Shown in pieces: positions 48,107-61,156 of a stretch of 64,000 nucleotides of DNA (positions within the stretch are counted from its first letter, which is position 1; each line of letters opens with the position of its first letter). Source of the DNA: Ailanthus altissimus (Eukaryota > Streptophyta > Magnoliopsida > Sapindales > Simaroubaceae); assembly GCA_946807835.1 (NCBI GenBank), contig OX327705.1, forward strand, positions 10,508,501-10,572,500, written 5' to 3'. The notes under the pieces were generated by a model that was given only the letters and a program-made list of their open reading frames with translations, searched no databases and had not been told where the DNA came from. The position numbers were made by a program, and so were the translations under genes.

Positions 48107-49692
48107 TGACATGACCCGACACGAGCCGTCCTCAGAAGTTGAAGCAGATCTTGTGAAAACTATAAACTATCATACTTTTTACTCATCACATTTGATACAA
48201 TGAGGCTATGTACCTCAACAAAAATGTACACGTGCACATAAATATACAAAACATAACAACTTATGTAACTATGCATGTCGTGGGCTAACCTTAGAATGTG
48301 AAGACTGTATCATACGGCATAATTCCTGCAACAACCTGGGAAAAATAGAAAAAAATAGAAAAAATATGAGCTTGTGGACCAGTGAGTGGAAATAATATGA
48401 AAATGTTATATACTTTATATTTACTATAAATAATAGTTTTTTAATAATAATTAACAATACTATATGTGATATACACATGCAAATCTACAATATAAAATAA
48501 TCATGAAACCGATTGCTAGGAAATCAATAAAATTATACTAAAAATATTTTTTGTCAAAAAATCTATGTTAAAGCTAAAAATTATAATAAAATACTAGGAA
48601 CTTGGAAATTTGGAAGTGTAAGCTTTCATGAAATTTGTCCATAACATAATACTGAGAATAAATGTATACTACATATATATTGAAAATTACATTGAACTTG
48701 TACTTGGAGAAAAACTAGTCTAACATGATGGAGTTACTCACGCATAGGCAGAGCCTGTGATTTGAGCTAGTCTAACCTATTAGAATTACAACATTGCTCG
48801 GGTAGAGCAAACTAAACTAGTCCAAAACATGTGCTGAGCAAATTAAATTAGTCTAACCCGGTAGAATTATTAAATCGTTTGGACAGAGCAAACTAAAAGG
48901 GAGGGTACACAGTTCAAAAACTAATACATAATATTGTGGAAACATAGTTATTTTGAAATAAAGATTTTTGTACTTAACATATCATAGATTATGTTATAAT
49001 AAATTCTAAAAATATAGATAATTACTATAAAAATTATTTGTCTAAAAGTAAATTATGGATAAAAGAAATTTGATAACGTGTAATTAAATCATAAACTACT
49101 GTACTAAAATCAATATATATATAAATATATATATTTATATATCTACTCAAAAAATTACTCTAATCTTGAGCCAAATCGTCGGGAATCTATGATCTATCAG
49201 CTATTGGTGTGGTTCCTAAATCATAGCGTAATAGCATTTATTATTAGAATTGGTATGTAATATAAATATTAGAACATAAATATTTTAATATTATAAAATT
49301 ATTACTGATGAATCACTGAATATAAACTATCCAATACGTTTCATGTATTTCTCTTTTATTTCCTTTTAGTTTTTCTTTTGGCTTTTCCTTTTTTTTCTTC
49401 TTTTTTTTCTTTCTTTCCTTCTTTTTCTCCTCTTCTTCTTTATTCTTTTAATTTTTCTTGCAATGAAAATGAAGCAACAACGTCCCTTTATATAGTAAGC
49501 TATGCCACCCGTAACACCAATAGAAAGCCACCACTTGTTAATCTCCCGTCAATTTATTTAATCTTTAATTTTCCCACGTAGTCTCCACCTTTTGAACCTA
49601 AAAGCTTGTTCATGCTTTTTTATTATTGTTTATTAAAAGTTTAGCCAACTATAGACATTAAACCTAACACATTAAATGGCACATATCTTACA
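48107..49692 (-). repeat. GYP2 3' LTR
   Basis: Left edge TGACATGACCC, right edge CTTACA; on the minus strand TGTAAG ... TGTCA. The adjoining CTTCCCCC at 49,695-49,702 is, reversed, a short polypurine tract (GGGGGAAG). It matches 56,311-59,097 outside the insert. A duplicated AGAATTA(T/C)-then-AGAGCAAACTAAA block at about 48,780-48,900 is found in both LTRs. The ORFs at 48,269-48,478 and 49,378-49,581 are LTR sequence. Confidence 0.88.
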
Positions 49693-49709
49693 ATTCTTCC
49701 CCCGTATAA

Positions 49710-51330
49710 GAATTTCATCCTAAAAATTCATTTATCTGTCTGGAATAAGTACAGATATTGAATTCTCATTTGATCCTCTCGTTCCCAAGTAGCGTATTCC
49801 ATTGCATGATTTTTTTTCATAAAACTTTTACCAAAGGAATAGTTTTATTACATAATACTTGTTGGTGATAGTCAAGTATTTGAAAATATTCCTTATCATA
49901 AGTCAAGTTTGACCTTAACTGAATTAGCTGAGTATTTTAAATATAAGAAGGATCAGGTATATGCTTCTGCAATATAGATACATGAAACAAATTATGAATG
50001 CATGACAACTCAGGCAATAATGCTAGGTGACAAGCAACCATACTAACTCTCTCGACAATATTGTATGATCCAATATACTAAGGACTCAATTTTTCCTGTC
50101 TACCAACACGAAGCACACCATTCCGTGGAGAAATTTGTAAAAAGATTTTTTTATCACCAATTTTAAACTTAAGTTGTCTACAATGTTTATCTATATAACT
50201 TTTGTATCGGTCTTAAGCTGTCTTGAGTCTGTCTCTAATAATATTGATCTTCTCACTAGTAATCTGAATAATCTTTGAACCCAACAATTTTCTCTCTCCA
50301 ACCTCATCTCAACAAAGTGGAGTTTTTCATTTTGTTCCATATAAAGCCTCACAAGGATCTATCTGAATACTAGACTGGTAACTGTTATTAGACGCAAACT
50401 CTATTAGTTGTAAATGATCATCCTAATTTCCCATAAACTATAACACACAGGCTTTGAGTATGTCCTATAATATTTGTATAGTTTTTTGACTGGTTTCTAT
50501 TTGAGCATTAAAATTTGTGCTAAATTTTGACTTAGCAACCAAGGCCTTCTATAAGCTAGGCCAAAATCTAAAATTGAATTGAAGATCTCTATCTGATACA
50601 GTAGACACTAGAGCCCCCATGCAATCTTACAATCTCTCACATATAAATGAGCTAACATGTCTAATGAGTATGAAATCTTACAAGGTAGAAAATGTAGGCT
50701 TTATAAGTCGATCAACAATCACTCAAATACTATCATAACCACTTCAAGTACGTGGAAGTCCTATGATAAAATTCATGGTGATATATTCCTACTTCCATCC
50801 AGAAAATTGAAGTTGATGTGCTAATCTTACTGATCTCTAATATTCTGCTTTAACCTACTGACAAATCAAGCAATGAGATATAAACTCTGTAATATTTCTT
50901 TTCATACCCTACCACTAGTAATGTTCTCTCATAATACGATACATTTTTGTACTACCAAATGCATAATATAAGTTGAATTGTGAGCTTATTTTAAAATTTG
51001 CTTTTTTAACTTTAAATTATTCGATATACAAAGTCTATTAAGCATAACTAATGTCCCATCAATTCTCAATAAAAAATCAGCCTGCATTCCATCCCTTACT
51101 TTTCGCTTAAGTTTAATTATGTCAAGATCATGATCTTGCATCTCTCAAACCTGATCAATCAACATAGGTCTAACTCAAAAACATCTAAAAGCTTAGAAGT
51201 ACTCTAGATTCATCCACTGACAAATCAGCCCTCATAGATCCCAATTCAACTAGTAGTGGAAGATAAGTCACTCTCAAATAAGCTAAAGAGTCAGAAGACT
51301 TCCAATTAAGTGTATATGCCACCATGTTAG
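49710..51330 (-). pseudogene. GYP2 integrase and pol C-terminus
   Basis: In the minus-strand translation, pieces such as PCEALYG near 50,350, followed by a VGERKL text near 50,300, match the MAPFEALYGR and DEVGER part at the end of the integrase core in chromoviral elements. The last codons just inside the polypurine tract end near 49,710. The catalytic D,D-35-E residues were not traced with certainty because of stops. It would have joined element cDNA to host DNA. Confidence 0.65.
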
Positions 51331-51397
51331 CCCTGCTTGGGGTGATAGTCAATAGTACATTCATAATATCTAATCAGCTCTAACCATCTACATTACC

Positions 51398-53820
51398 TCA
51401 TATTCTGATTTTTTTTTTGGTGAAAAAATATTTTAAACTCTTGTGACCAGCGAAGATGTGACATATATTCCCATATAAATAATACCTCCAAGTCTTCAAT
51501 ACAAATACTACTACTGCCAATTCTAGATTATGGGTTAGATAATTTAACTCATGTTTCTTAAGCTGCCTAGAAGAATAAGCTATCATATTCCCATGTTGAA
51601 TCAATACAAAACCTAATCCCTATCTAAAAGCGTCACTGTAAATTATAAATCCTTTAGTATCAGATGGAAGTGTGAAAATAAGAGCTGAAGTCATGCTGCA
51701 TCAATACATAACCCAATCCCTTTCTTCACATTCATTTGGTCACTCAAATTTTATAATCTTTCTTGTCAGATTTATTAATGGTGCATCAATCTTAGAAGTT
51801 TCTAATAAACCTCTTGATAAGTGCATTTTATACATCATATTTTATCTCATACAACTTAATGGTTGCTTATTTTGAGAATGAATATGTGACTTTTAATGCA
51901 TGTTAATGTCATTTTATAGGTTCAAAATTAAGGAGCTATTTGGAATGAAAATTTAAAGAAAATAAGGCAAAAATATCAAATGTGCTACAGTCGACTTCTA
52001 CAGTGAAATTCTACAGTAACCATAAAATTATTTTTTACACTAGTGCCCCTGCCTAGGCACCAAAAACTCCAGATCTTGGTGCCTAGGCGCTAAATTAAAA
52101 CCACTAAAATAGTGTGCTCAAAGCCTAGGCCTTGCCAATATCTTAAATTATTTGTGAACTCGTGCCCTAATTTTAAGCCCATTCTTGGAACTTAGATAAA
52201 GAAGATTGATAGTCTCACTTGTAAAGGAGGTGAAAGCACAAAATTAGAGAGAGAATTAAGGGACTTTTAGTGAAAAAGCACTTTAGAGCTTGGATCCTTG
52301 AAAACTCTTAAAGATTGAAGGCCCAAAGAGACATCTCCAACTAGTTTTCTCTTTTCTCTTTCTTAATAACTTTAATTTATAGTTTATATTTGTTGTTTGT
52401 GTTACTTTAAACATGGTTATTCTTGTAAACTTTTAAAATATTGTGATTTTGTGCTTGGCTATGGTTGGTTAAATTTCTTGTTCTAGGGCTTGATGTAGCT
52501 TTACCATATACTATGTTTAGATATTTTTAGTTGATTAACGACTATTTCTTATGTTATTCATTTGTGCTTTTCTAAATTTAATGCTTCTAGTTTGGTTAGG
52601 AAATTGACTAAATGATTTGGACTTGTGGGTTGTATACTTTGAAAAGATTAATCCATTTGTTAAACTTGGAAAGCATGATCTTAGTTTTTATTAAGTTAGG
52701 AGACTAATAAAATTTTGGGTAACTAATATAAGGGTTGCATAATGCATGTATAAATAGACAAGTTAGATAGAGATATCAACTTGAATATGTATGTATAGGA
52801 TCTTATTTGATGCTAGGGAGAGGTAATGAGATTAGTCTTAAACCCGTAACTAGTGAATTCACAAGAATAGTTGTCAATCATTAAACATGAAGAACATAGG
52901 AAAGGTAGAGTGAAATCAAGACCTAGAACCCTTTACTATAGACTTTTCGCCTCCTTAAATTATTAGTTTAAGTATTTTTAATTCTTTTAATTAACTTAGT
53001 GTTAAATTAACCTACATAAAATTATGTTGTTAGAACCAAAGTGTTTAGCATTAATTTAGAAGATCAATCCTCATGGGCACGATACTCACTCATCACTTTA
53101 TTACTTACTTACGACCTATGTACTTACGGTTAATATCTGGGTGGGTTAATTTCGTGAACACCTCTAATAATAACATGTTAAATCAAGGAAACTTCTAACT
53201 TCTGTCACACTAGTTGGTTGCTCTCAATTTACTATAGCTTCAATTTTCTGAAGATCCATATATATTCCATCATCTGAGATCATATGACCTAAAAATATAA
53301 CTTCGTCAAGCCAGAACTGACATTTGCTGAACTTAGCATATAACTATTTATTCCTTAAAGTCTACAACACTACCATCAAATGCTCTGCATGTTCCTCTAT
53401 ACTCTGTGACTAGATAAGAATGTCATCAATAAATACTATAACAAACTGATCTAGATAAGAATAAAACACCCTGTTTTAGGATCCATGAATTCAACTAGAG
53501 CATTAATCAATTAAATGGTATTACTAAGAACTCATAATGCCGATATCAAGTTCTAAAGACAGTGTTAGGCACATCAATATCTATGATCTTCAATTTATAA
53601 TACCCTAACCATAAATCAAACTTTGAGAAAACTTTTGTACATTGTAGCTGATAAAATAAATAATCAATGCAAGGATGTAAGTAATTGTTGTGTATAGTAA
53701 CATTATTCAGCTCATGATAATCAATACATAACTTCAAGGTTCCATCATTCTTTTTAACAAACAATATTGGTGCTCCATGTGGCAATACACTAGGTTTGAT
53801 GAAACTCTTATTTATCAATT
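51398..53820 (-). pseudogene. GYP2 reverse transcriptase and RNase H, split by a solo LTR
   Basis: The RT start is in the 90-codon frame 53,818-53,546: [44 protein letters not shown]. Downstream, in other frames, FIDDILI is the catalytic YxDD region (Y changed to F) near 53,420. Then [28 protein letters not shown] and VTEVRSFLDL follow, reaching 53,161. After the solo LTR (53,160-51,815) the text resumes with LINLTRK and the RNase H frame at 51,604-51,398 ([20 protein letters not shown], then [18 protein letters not shown]). Several stops make it inactive, but similarity is high for a decayed copy. Confidence 0.9.
51815..53160 (+). mobile_element. Solo LTR, family S, in GYP2 pol, perfect 5-bp duplication
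   Basis: TGATAAGTGC at the start, TTTCGTGAACA at the end, 1,346 bp. Target duplication CCTCT at 51,810-51,814 and 53,161-53,165. The GYP2 RT sequence joins across it. GC-rich palindromic block GTGCCTAGGCGC-type at about 52,050-52,095. Confidence 0.93.
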
Positions 53821-54345
53821 CTTGTAACTAAGTCTTTAATTCTTTTAACTCTGAGGAGGCCATTCTATATGGTGCTTTGGAGATAAGAAATGTCCTTGGA
53901 ACCAAATCAATACTAAAATCAATCTATCTATATAGTGGCAAACTTAGAAAGTCTTCAGGAAATACATTTGAAAAATCTATGACTGCATAAATATCTTCTA
54001 ATTTAACTCCACTAACTCTGATATCAATAACATGAACTAAACAAGCTAAACATTGTTTCCTGAGAAACCATCTAGCAGTTATAGCAGATATGACATAAAA
54101 TGAAAGAAAATGTTGCTCTCCACAAAAAATAATATCATGCTCTTTATGTTTATTTTTAATATCATCTCTTTCCAAAAGCAGTCTACAGTAGCATAATGAT
54201 TAGCTAACCATTCTATCCTAAGTATAGGGTAAAAGTCATAAATATCAAGAGAAATTAAATTTGCTATCATTTCATTACTACTCATTCTGATAACACATCT
54301 TGGAAATATACTCTCAGGCACTATTGATTCCTCAATTAATGTGGC
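53821..54345 (-). pseudogene. GYP2 protease and protease-RT linker
   Basis: The frame at 54,321-54,079 carries ANLISLDIYDFYPILRIEWL, then ANHYATVDC, the protease C-terminal ILGMDWL region with G changed to R. The frame at 54,175-53,924 carries VIDFSNVFPEDF and LPLYR, the linker before RT. The catalytic DSG would lie upstream (towards 54,430) and was not recognised. Two overlapping frames show at least one frameshift. Confidence 0.82.
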
Positions 54346-54780
54346 TACTACCTTGAGGCTTTTGACTCTTTATATTGCTTCCAATAAATGGATACATAAA
54401 ATTCAAACTAGAACTTTGTCTCTACCACCCTGCTAACATATGGTGCTAACTATATCACTGACCATCCAAACTACGAATATACTCTATCGTGTTCTCTCAC
54501 CTGGTTTTCCTTTGTGTATGTCTTTCCCCTGTAACTATAACTAACTGAGCAAGCCTATTTATGGACTACTCTAAAGTGGATCTATTAGGTTGTCTCTGTG
54601 TAGCCTATGTTTTAGGTTGTTGCACTGGTTAAGGGCGCATTTGCTCTAAAATACTATTAGCTTGAGTTTAAGGTCTAGGTTCAAGGTGGACTAACTCATA
54701 CCTCATTTCTAAAAGGTTCCTTTCTTCTCTCTGGTACTGAGAGAGAGCCCAATTCATCTATAGGTTTAGTATAAGGTTGG
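54346..54780 (-). pseudogene. GYP2 gag C-terminal remnants
   Basis: Minus-strand text is Q-, R- and P-rich with stops, as expected for the region around the zinc knuckle, but no CCHC could be traced. Most of the gag core is missing, since only about 90 bp of element sequence remain between the solo LTR (to 56,203) and the primer binding site (56,307). Confidence 0.4.
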
Positions 54781-55705
54781 TGATGCGATAATTCTACATC
54801 TCATAATTGAGTGCAAGTATATACTATCGTATGCAAGTAATAAAGAGACAAAAGAGTCGGATGTCAAATCCACAGGTAACTAAGTACTAAAATTATGTCT
54901 TTTTAGTAATTATTCAGAAAAAAATAAAAATCTAAGAATGAATTTAAAAAGTATAAAAGCAATGACACAATATAAAGAGATTTGAATGATAATAATATAG
55001 AGAAAACCTAAGATTAATACTATCCCTCAATATGCTTTTTAATAATTAATCCTCTAATATTTAATTTCCTTAGTCTTTGTTATTCATCAAGACAGTATTG
55101 TATTCACAAGCATTTTCCAAGGTCATGCAAATATACCTTAATTTATCAAATACCTATATTCCTATGGTACTTATAATAAATTAAAATTCATTAAGATTAA
55201 GTCTTATTAATCATATATGCCAATTAGGTATATTCCTATTCTAATTTAAAACTTGCATATGCAACATTGAATGTTATTCTATAATCATAAATCAAATTAC
55301 CTAGGTCTAAATATAATGATTCCTCTTTCGAGTTTATAAAAAATATTACCAATTCATTCACCATATATTGGCCAGATATATTAAAGCATTAAGAACAAGT
55401 AATTTGAATAACAAAGAACTAAGTTTATTAAATATTAAAAAGATATGGCAATTAAGCGCACATATTGAGTTCAAGTATTAACCCTAGAAAGAAAATTTAG
55501 TTTATGGATGCAAGAGAATGATGGCAAAAATAATAAGAAATTATGATACAATCAATAGCAAACCGATATAGACGTTGAATTGCTCTTGATTGCACTACCT
55601 AAGAAACTCTTGATGCCGAAGAAAGTCTTGAATCTCTCTCTATAGCTGCTTCAATTAAGCTGTAATTGTTCTCTAAGACTTATGTGTATGTGTATGTGTG
55701 TGTGT

Positions 55706-55737
<32 letters not shown>

Positions 55738-56198
55738 TCTTGATGTTCTTAGATGCTCTCTAAAGGCTGGGGACGAGTGGCCTTTTTATAGGGATTGATA
55801 TGAGCTTGAAATCTCTAATTCTTGTCAGGTGAGGAATCGCATTATCATTGGGGCGCTATATTGATATCGTTAGGCCACTATGTATAAAAGGCCGTATAGC
55901 TAGAGCGGTGAACGTTTGGCATTAGAGCGTTAGGCTATTGCTGGCGCGATGGCGAACTAGTGTTGGGGCGATAAACTACGACTGAAACAAGTCATTTTTT
56001 TTATTTTCTTATTTTGATCACTTTTCCAGCATTAGGGCGAAAATTCTTATGGCGTTGGGGCAATAGGTCCATATTTTAAATTTTGTTCAAGTCCTTATAA
56101 ATAAATATTAATTCTCATAAATAGTCATTTATTCTCATAAAATAATAAAATATCAAAATAAAAATATGAAAAAATATATGACAAATATGGCCTTATCA
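54781..56198 (-). mobile_element. Athila-type solo LTR in GYP2 gag, perfect 5-bp duplication
   Basis: It reads TGATGCGATAATTC at the left and GGCCTTATCA at the right, the reverse of the 26,234 family. Target duplication GTTGG at 54,776-54,780 and 56,199-56,203. Length 1,418 bp, close to 1,413 bp of the other copy. It includes the (GT)n run at 55,679-55,737 and the GC-rich block at about 55,840-56,070. Confidence 0.93.
55679..55737. repeat. (GT)n microsatellite
   Basis: GT/AT-rich run of TGTGTATGTG type interrupted by A, lying in the solo LTR at 54,781. The 26,234 copy does not have it at the matching place, so it expanded after the copies separated. Confidence 0.9.
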
Positions 56199-56295
56199 GT
56201 TGGCCACGTGGACGTATAATGAAAATCTATAAAATTATTTAATGATTTCTCTAACATAGGTGCATCATGTCATGATCTATAGAATCTAAAACTGT

Positions 56296-56307
56296 GCTCT
56301 GATACCA
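56296..56307 (-). other. GYP2 primer binding site (initiator-Met tRNA)
   Basis: On the minus strand TGGTATCAGAGC, an exact match to the plant initiator-Met site, follows the LTR end TGTCA after the spacer ATT. It proves the minus orientation of GYP2 and that 56,311-59,097 is its 5' LTR. Confidence 0.95.
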
Positions 56308-56310
56308 AAT

Positions 56311-59097
56311 TGACATAACCCGATATGAGCCCTCTTCGAAAGTTGAGGCAAATCATATGAAAACTATGGACTATTATACATTTTACTCATCACTTCTGAT
56401 ATAATGAGGTTACGTGCCTTAGTAAAAATATATATGCGCACATAAATACACAAAATATAATAACTCATGCAGTTATATGTGTCGTGGGTCAATCTCATAA
56501 TGTGAAGACTCTATCACACCGAACAAATTCCTATGACAACTTGAAAAAAATATAAAAGGTTAAGTTTGTGGCTCAATGAATGTACATAATTTGAAAATAT
56601 TATATACTTTATATGTATTACAAATAATAGCTTTTTAATAATTATTATTAATACTATATGTATGTTCGCAAAACTAACACACGTGAATATTAACTACAAG
56701 TACATGGGTCGTGAGCAAGTAATAAAGTAATAAGTGAGTATCATTCTCACGATGATTGATCTTCTAAATTAATACTAATTACTATAGTGATGACAATCTA
56801 ATTTTATAAAGGCTAATTTTAATTCTAGAATGATTAATGAAAATAAAGATGCTTAAACAAACAATTTAACAATTTAAGAATGTGAGAAATCTATGGTAAA
56901 TGGTCATAGGGTCTTGATTTCACTCTATCTTTTTCATGTTCTCCATGTAATAATGATTAAAAACTACTATTGTGAATTCATTAATCAAGTAATTCAATAT
57001 TAATATCATTATCTCTCAGACTCATCAAATGAGATCCTATGCATACATATTCAAGTTGATATTCATATCGATATTGTCTATCTATACATGCATTACACAA
57101 CCCTTTAATTGACTACTCAAGTTTTATAAATTTTCTACCTCAATAAAAGTTAAGATAATGCTTTTCAAGTCCAACTAATAGGTTAATTTTTTCCAAGCAT
57201 ACAACTTACAAGTCTAGATCATCTAGTAAATTTCCTAATAAAAATATTAAATCTAGAAAATTACAAATGAATAATATAAGAAATAGTCATTAATAAACTA
57301 AAAATATACAAACATAGTATATGGTAGAGCTTCATTAAGCCTTTAGAACAAAAAATTACAATAATCCAAAATTTTATAAGAGTAACTATATTTAAAGCAA
57401 CACAAACTATAAATAAATTCTAAATTAAAGTAAATAAAAAAGAGAAAACGAGTTGGAGATATCTTTTTGGGCCTTTAACTTCAAAAGTCTTCAAGAATCC
57501 AAGCTCCGAAGTATTTTCTCTCATTAAAAATCATTTGTTTCTCTCTCTAATTTCGTGCTCCTCCTCCTTAATAACTGAGGCTTTTAATCTTTTTTATATA
57601 GGCTACAAAAATGAGCTTGAAAATTAGGGCACGAAGTTTAAAAAAGATTTAAGGTGTTGACATAATCTAGGTGCAAGCACTGTAGCAAAAATATTATTCA
57701 TGACTATTGTAGCAGTTTATTATAGCAATTCACTTTGGCATATTTGATATTTTTGCTTTGTATTCTTTGATTTTTCATTCCAAATAGCTCCTTAACTTTG
57801 AATCTACAAAATGACATTAATACACATAAAAATGCCAATATTCATGCTTAAAATAAGCACACATCAAGTTGTGAGAGATATAATATGATGTATCAAATAC
57901 GTTTATCGGTGTAATGTGTACATGCAAATCAATAATAAAAAATAATCGTGAAACTAGTTGTTGAAAAATAAATAAAATTATACTGAAAATAGTAATTGTC
58001 ATAAATCTGTGCTAAAACTGAAAATTATAATAAAATACTAGGAATCTAAAAATCTAGAAACATAAATTGTCATGAAATTTGTGCATAACATAATACTGAG
58101 AATAAATTTATACTACATATATACTAAAACCTACACCAATCTCATACCCTAGGAAAAGCTGGTCTAATTTGGTGGAGTAACCACACGCAGGCAGAGTGTA
58201 GAATTTGAACTGGTCTAACTTGGTGAAATTACTGCATCACTCGAGTAAAGTAAACTAAACTGATCTAATACATGTGTGGAGCAAACTAAATTAGTATTAC
58301 TTGATAGAATTATTGCATCCTCGGATAGAGCAAACTAAAAGGGGGGGGTATGCATCTAGTGGTTCAAAAACTACTATATAATATCGTGGAAACATAATTA
58401 TTCTTAAATAAATATTTTTGTATTTAACGTAATCATAAATTATGTTATAATAAATGCTGAAAGTATTTTTAAATATAGATAGTTAGTACAATAATTTATT
58501 TGTCTAAAAGTAAATCATGATTAAAAAAATTTGATAACATGTAATTAAATTATAAATTGTTGTATTAAAATTATAATATATATATATGTATCAACTCATA
58601 AAAATATATTAATCCTGAGCTGGATCATGAATTCAGGATTTATCAGCTATTGATGTGGTCCTAAATCATAGGATAATAAAACATATTATCAGAATTGGTA
58701 CATAATATAAATACCGAAACATAAATATTCTGATATTGTGAAATTAATACCTGTTGAATCACTAAATATAAATCTATCTACCCAACGCGTTTCCTGTATT
58801 TTTTTTTATTTTTTCTCTCAACTCTTCATTTTTTCTTCTTCTTCTTTCCCCACCCTTCTATTTCTTCTTTTGATTTTTCCTGCAATGAAAATAAAGCAAC
58901 AACATCCCTTTGTAAAGTAAGCTCTGCCACCTATAACAATAATAAAAAGTCTCCACTTGTTAATCCTCATTAATTTCCCCGTATAGCCTCCACCTTTTAA
59001 ACCTAAAAGCTTCTTCATGCTTTTTTATTATTGTTTATTAAAAGTTTAGCCAATTTTAGACATTAAACTTGGCACATTGAATGGCACATGTCTTACA
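56311..59097 (-). repeat. GYP2 5' LTR, interrupted by a solo LTR
   Basis: It matches 48,107-49,692 on both sides of the insert (56,663-57,908). For example, ACAAAATATAATAACTCATG near 56,448 is the counterpart of 48,245, and AAAGTTTAGCCAA at 59,040 that of 49,636. The edge CTTACA at 59,097 is followed by the second pol fragment rather than by flanking DNA. The ORFs at 58,738-58,920 and 58,818-59,018 are LTR sequence. Confidence 0.88.
56663..57908 (-). mobile_element. Solo LTR, family S, inside the GYP2 5' LTR
   Basis: It starts TGTTCGCA and ends GTTTATCG, the reverse of the TGATAAGTG ... GCGAACA type with the first base pair changed. Flanks are ATGTA (56,658-56,662) and GTGTA (57,909-57,913), one mismatch. 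The paralogous uninterrupted site exists in the other LTR near 48,455-48,480 (ACTATATGTGATATACACAT), which confirms the insertion. Confidence 0.9.
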
Positions 59098-59865
59098 ATT
59101 CTTTTTGCTTATAAGAATTTTGTCCTCGAAATTCATTTACCTATCTAGAATAAGTGTGGCAATTGAATTCTCATTTAATATTCTCGTTCCTAAATAGCTT
59201 CTTCTACTACATGATTTTTTTTATAAAAGTTTTACCAAAGTAATAGTCTTATTACATAATACTTATTAGTGATAGTCAAGTATCTAAACATGTTTCTCAT
59301 CATAAGTCACGCCTAGCCTCAATTAAATTGGCTGAGTATTTAGAATATGAGAAGGGTCAAGTATATATTTTCACAATATAGATACATGAAATACATCATA
59401 AATGTATGACAACTCAGGTGGTAATGTTAGGCGGTAAGCAACTATACTAATTCTCTCAAACAATCTTGTACTATCTAATATATCGAGGACTCAAAATTTT
59501 CCTGTCTACCAATATGAAGCACAACCTTCCATGGAGAAATTCATAAAAAGACTTTATTACCTACTGTAAACACAAGTTGTTTGCAATGTTTCTATATAAT
59601 TCTTTTGTTTGTCTTCAACTGCCTTGAGTCCATCTATAATAATATTTATCTTCTTACTAGTGATTTAAATAGTCTCTAGACCCAATTGTTTTCTCTCTCC
59701 AACCTCATCTCAACAAATTAGAGTTCTGCATTTTCTTCCATACAAAGTCTTATAAGAAGTCATATGAATACTAGACCGGTAACTGTTATTATAAACAAAT
59801 TCCATTAGTGATAAATAATCATCTTAATTTCCCCTAAGCTATAACACAGAGGCTCTGAGCATGTC
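59098..59865 (-). pseudogene. Second copy of the GYP2 pol 3' end
   Basis: It matches 49,693-50,460 throughout: ATAAGAATTT near 59,110, ACTTTTACCAAAG-like near 59,228, TCTCTCTCCAACCTCATCTC near 59,692 and ACTAGACCGGTAACTGTTAT near 59,770. It is cut at about 59,865 where copia RT begins. It belongs to a second GYP2-type element sharing the 56,311-59,097 LTR. Confidence 0.85.
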
Positions 59866-59873
59866 CTTTATGT

Positions 59874-61060
59874 TTTATTTTTTAATAAGTTTGGCATTCC
59901 CGGACGGCTTGATAGATGCCTTATGGATGTACTCACAACTTACTTGAAAGTGTGACTTGATACTGACATATATATGAAAATCCCTGAAGGATTCAAAATG
60001 TTTAAAGCATGTAACTATAGCTTGTATTTAATCCGGCTATTAAGGTCTTTATATTGATTAAAAAATCTGGGTGCATATGGCATAATCACTTAAGTGAATG
60101 TTGGATGAAATGAAGGATATTTTCATGAGCCATATGTCTATATATATATATTTATAAAGAAATCATATCATGGATTTTACCATTATGGTTTGTATATTTT
60201 GATGACATGTATATGATTAAGACTTTTGAAGATCTTTTAAAAGGTATAAAGTATTTAAAAGGGGAATTTGAAATAAAAAACTTAGGAAAGATAAAATATT
60301 GTCTCGATTTACAAATCAAGTACAAGTCTAAGGGAATCTTTATCCATCAATCTATCTATATTAAAATAATTTTGAAGCAATTCAATTAGGATAAAGCTTA
60401 TCTTTAAGTATCCCTATGATTGTTCAGTCTCTTAATCTTAGAAAGGATCTATTTCTCCCCAAAAAAAGATGATGAGATGATAGTTGGTCCTAAACTACCA
60501 CATCTCAATACAATTGGTACTTTATTAATCTAGCCCAATATATCAGACTAAACATAACATTTGTAATAAACTTATTTGACAGGATTTAGCTTTGCATCAA
60601 CTGGATAACATTAGAACAGTATCAAATATATATTTTGTTACCTTCATAAAATAATAGATTTAGGATTATTTTATTTTAAATGATTCAACAAAAAATTCAA
60701 GTCTAATTAGTTATGCAAATGCTCGGTGATTATTTGATCTATATAAAACTTGCTCATAAATGAGATATGTTTTTCTCACAATAATCTCAAAATGACCAAT
60801 AGAACAAACTTTAGTTGTCACCTCTTCTAATCACTATGAGATTTTTGCTCTAAATGAAGCAAACAATGAATATGTACATTTAAAGTTTGTTGTTCATCAT
60901 ATTTAAAGCACATGCAACCTACTTCTTGCAACAAATATTTTAAAAATAATATATAAAAATGTTGCTTGTATTGCTCTATAATTCTTTTATACTCATGAGT
61001 TACAATAAAATAAAAAGATTGATGTCAAACAAATATGTTACAGTGATAATTTTAAAAATT
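59874..61060 (+). pseudogene. COP2 reverse transcriptase and RNase H
   Basis: LISLAFPDGL near 59,881 and IYMKIPEGFKMFKACNYSL near 59,970, then SLYWLK near 60,045, are the central copia RT. The catalytic YVDD is near 60,190-60,205 in a broken frame (LYILMTC, YFDDM in the next). The 60-codon frame at 60,207 has YLKGEFEIKNLGKIKYCLDL and QSIYIKIILKQF. LNTIGTLLI, then VTSSNHYEIFALNEAN near 60,816 and FFYTHELQ near 60,982 mark the RNase H. Stops and shifts are frequent. Confidence 0.88.
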
Positions 61061-61062
61061 GA

Positions 61063-61101
61063 TGGTAAAGGCAATACTAAAAGATTATTAAAAATTTGAA
61101 A

Positions 61102-61156
<55 letters not shown>

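Larger units (their letters stand above)
48107..59865 (-). mobile_element. GYP2: chromovirus-like gypsy element in LTR-int-LTR-int order
   Basis: On the minus strand: partial pol 3' end (59,865-59,098), LTR (59,097-56,311, holding a solo LTR), primer binding site (56,307-56,296), gag remnants, protease, RT, RNase H, integrase (to about 49,710), then LTR (49,692-48,107). The two LTRs are about 1,536 bp (without insert) and 1,586 bp. The 59,098-59,865 segment is a second copy of the pol 3' end at 49,693-50,460. Such an order arises by unequal recombination between LTRs of two copies or by insertion next to a copy. Nested solo LTRs lie at 51,815, 54,781 and 56,663. The RT and RNase H are of the Del/Tekay style. 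Confidence 0.85.

Noticed and set aside
58818..59018. 66-codon minus-strand ORF rich in lysine and glutamate
   Set aside because: It falls in the GYP2 LTR purine-rich (minus) tract; low-complexity chance frame.
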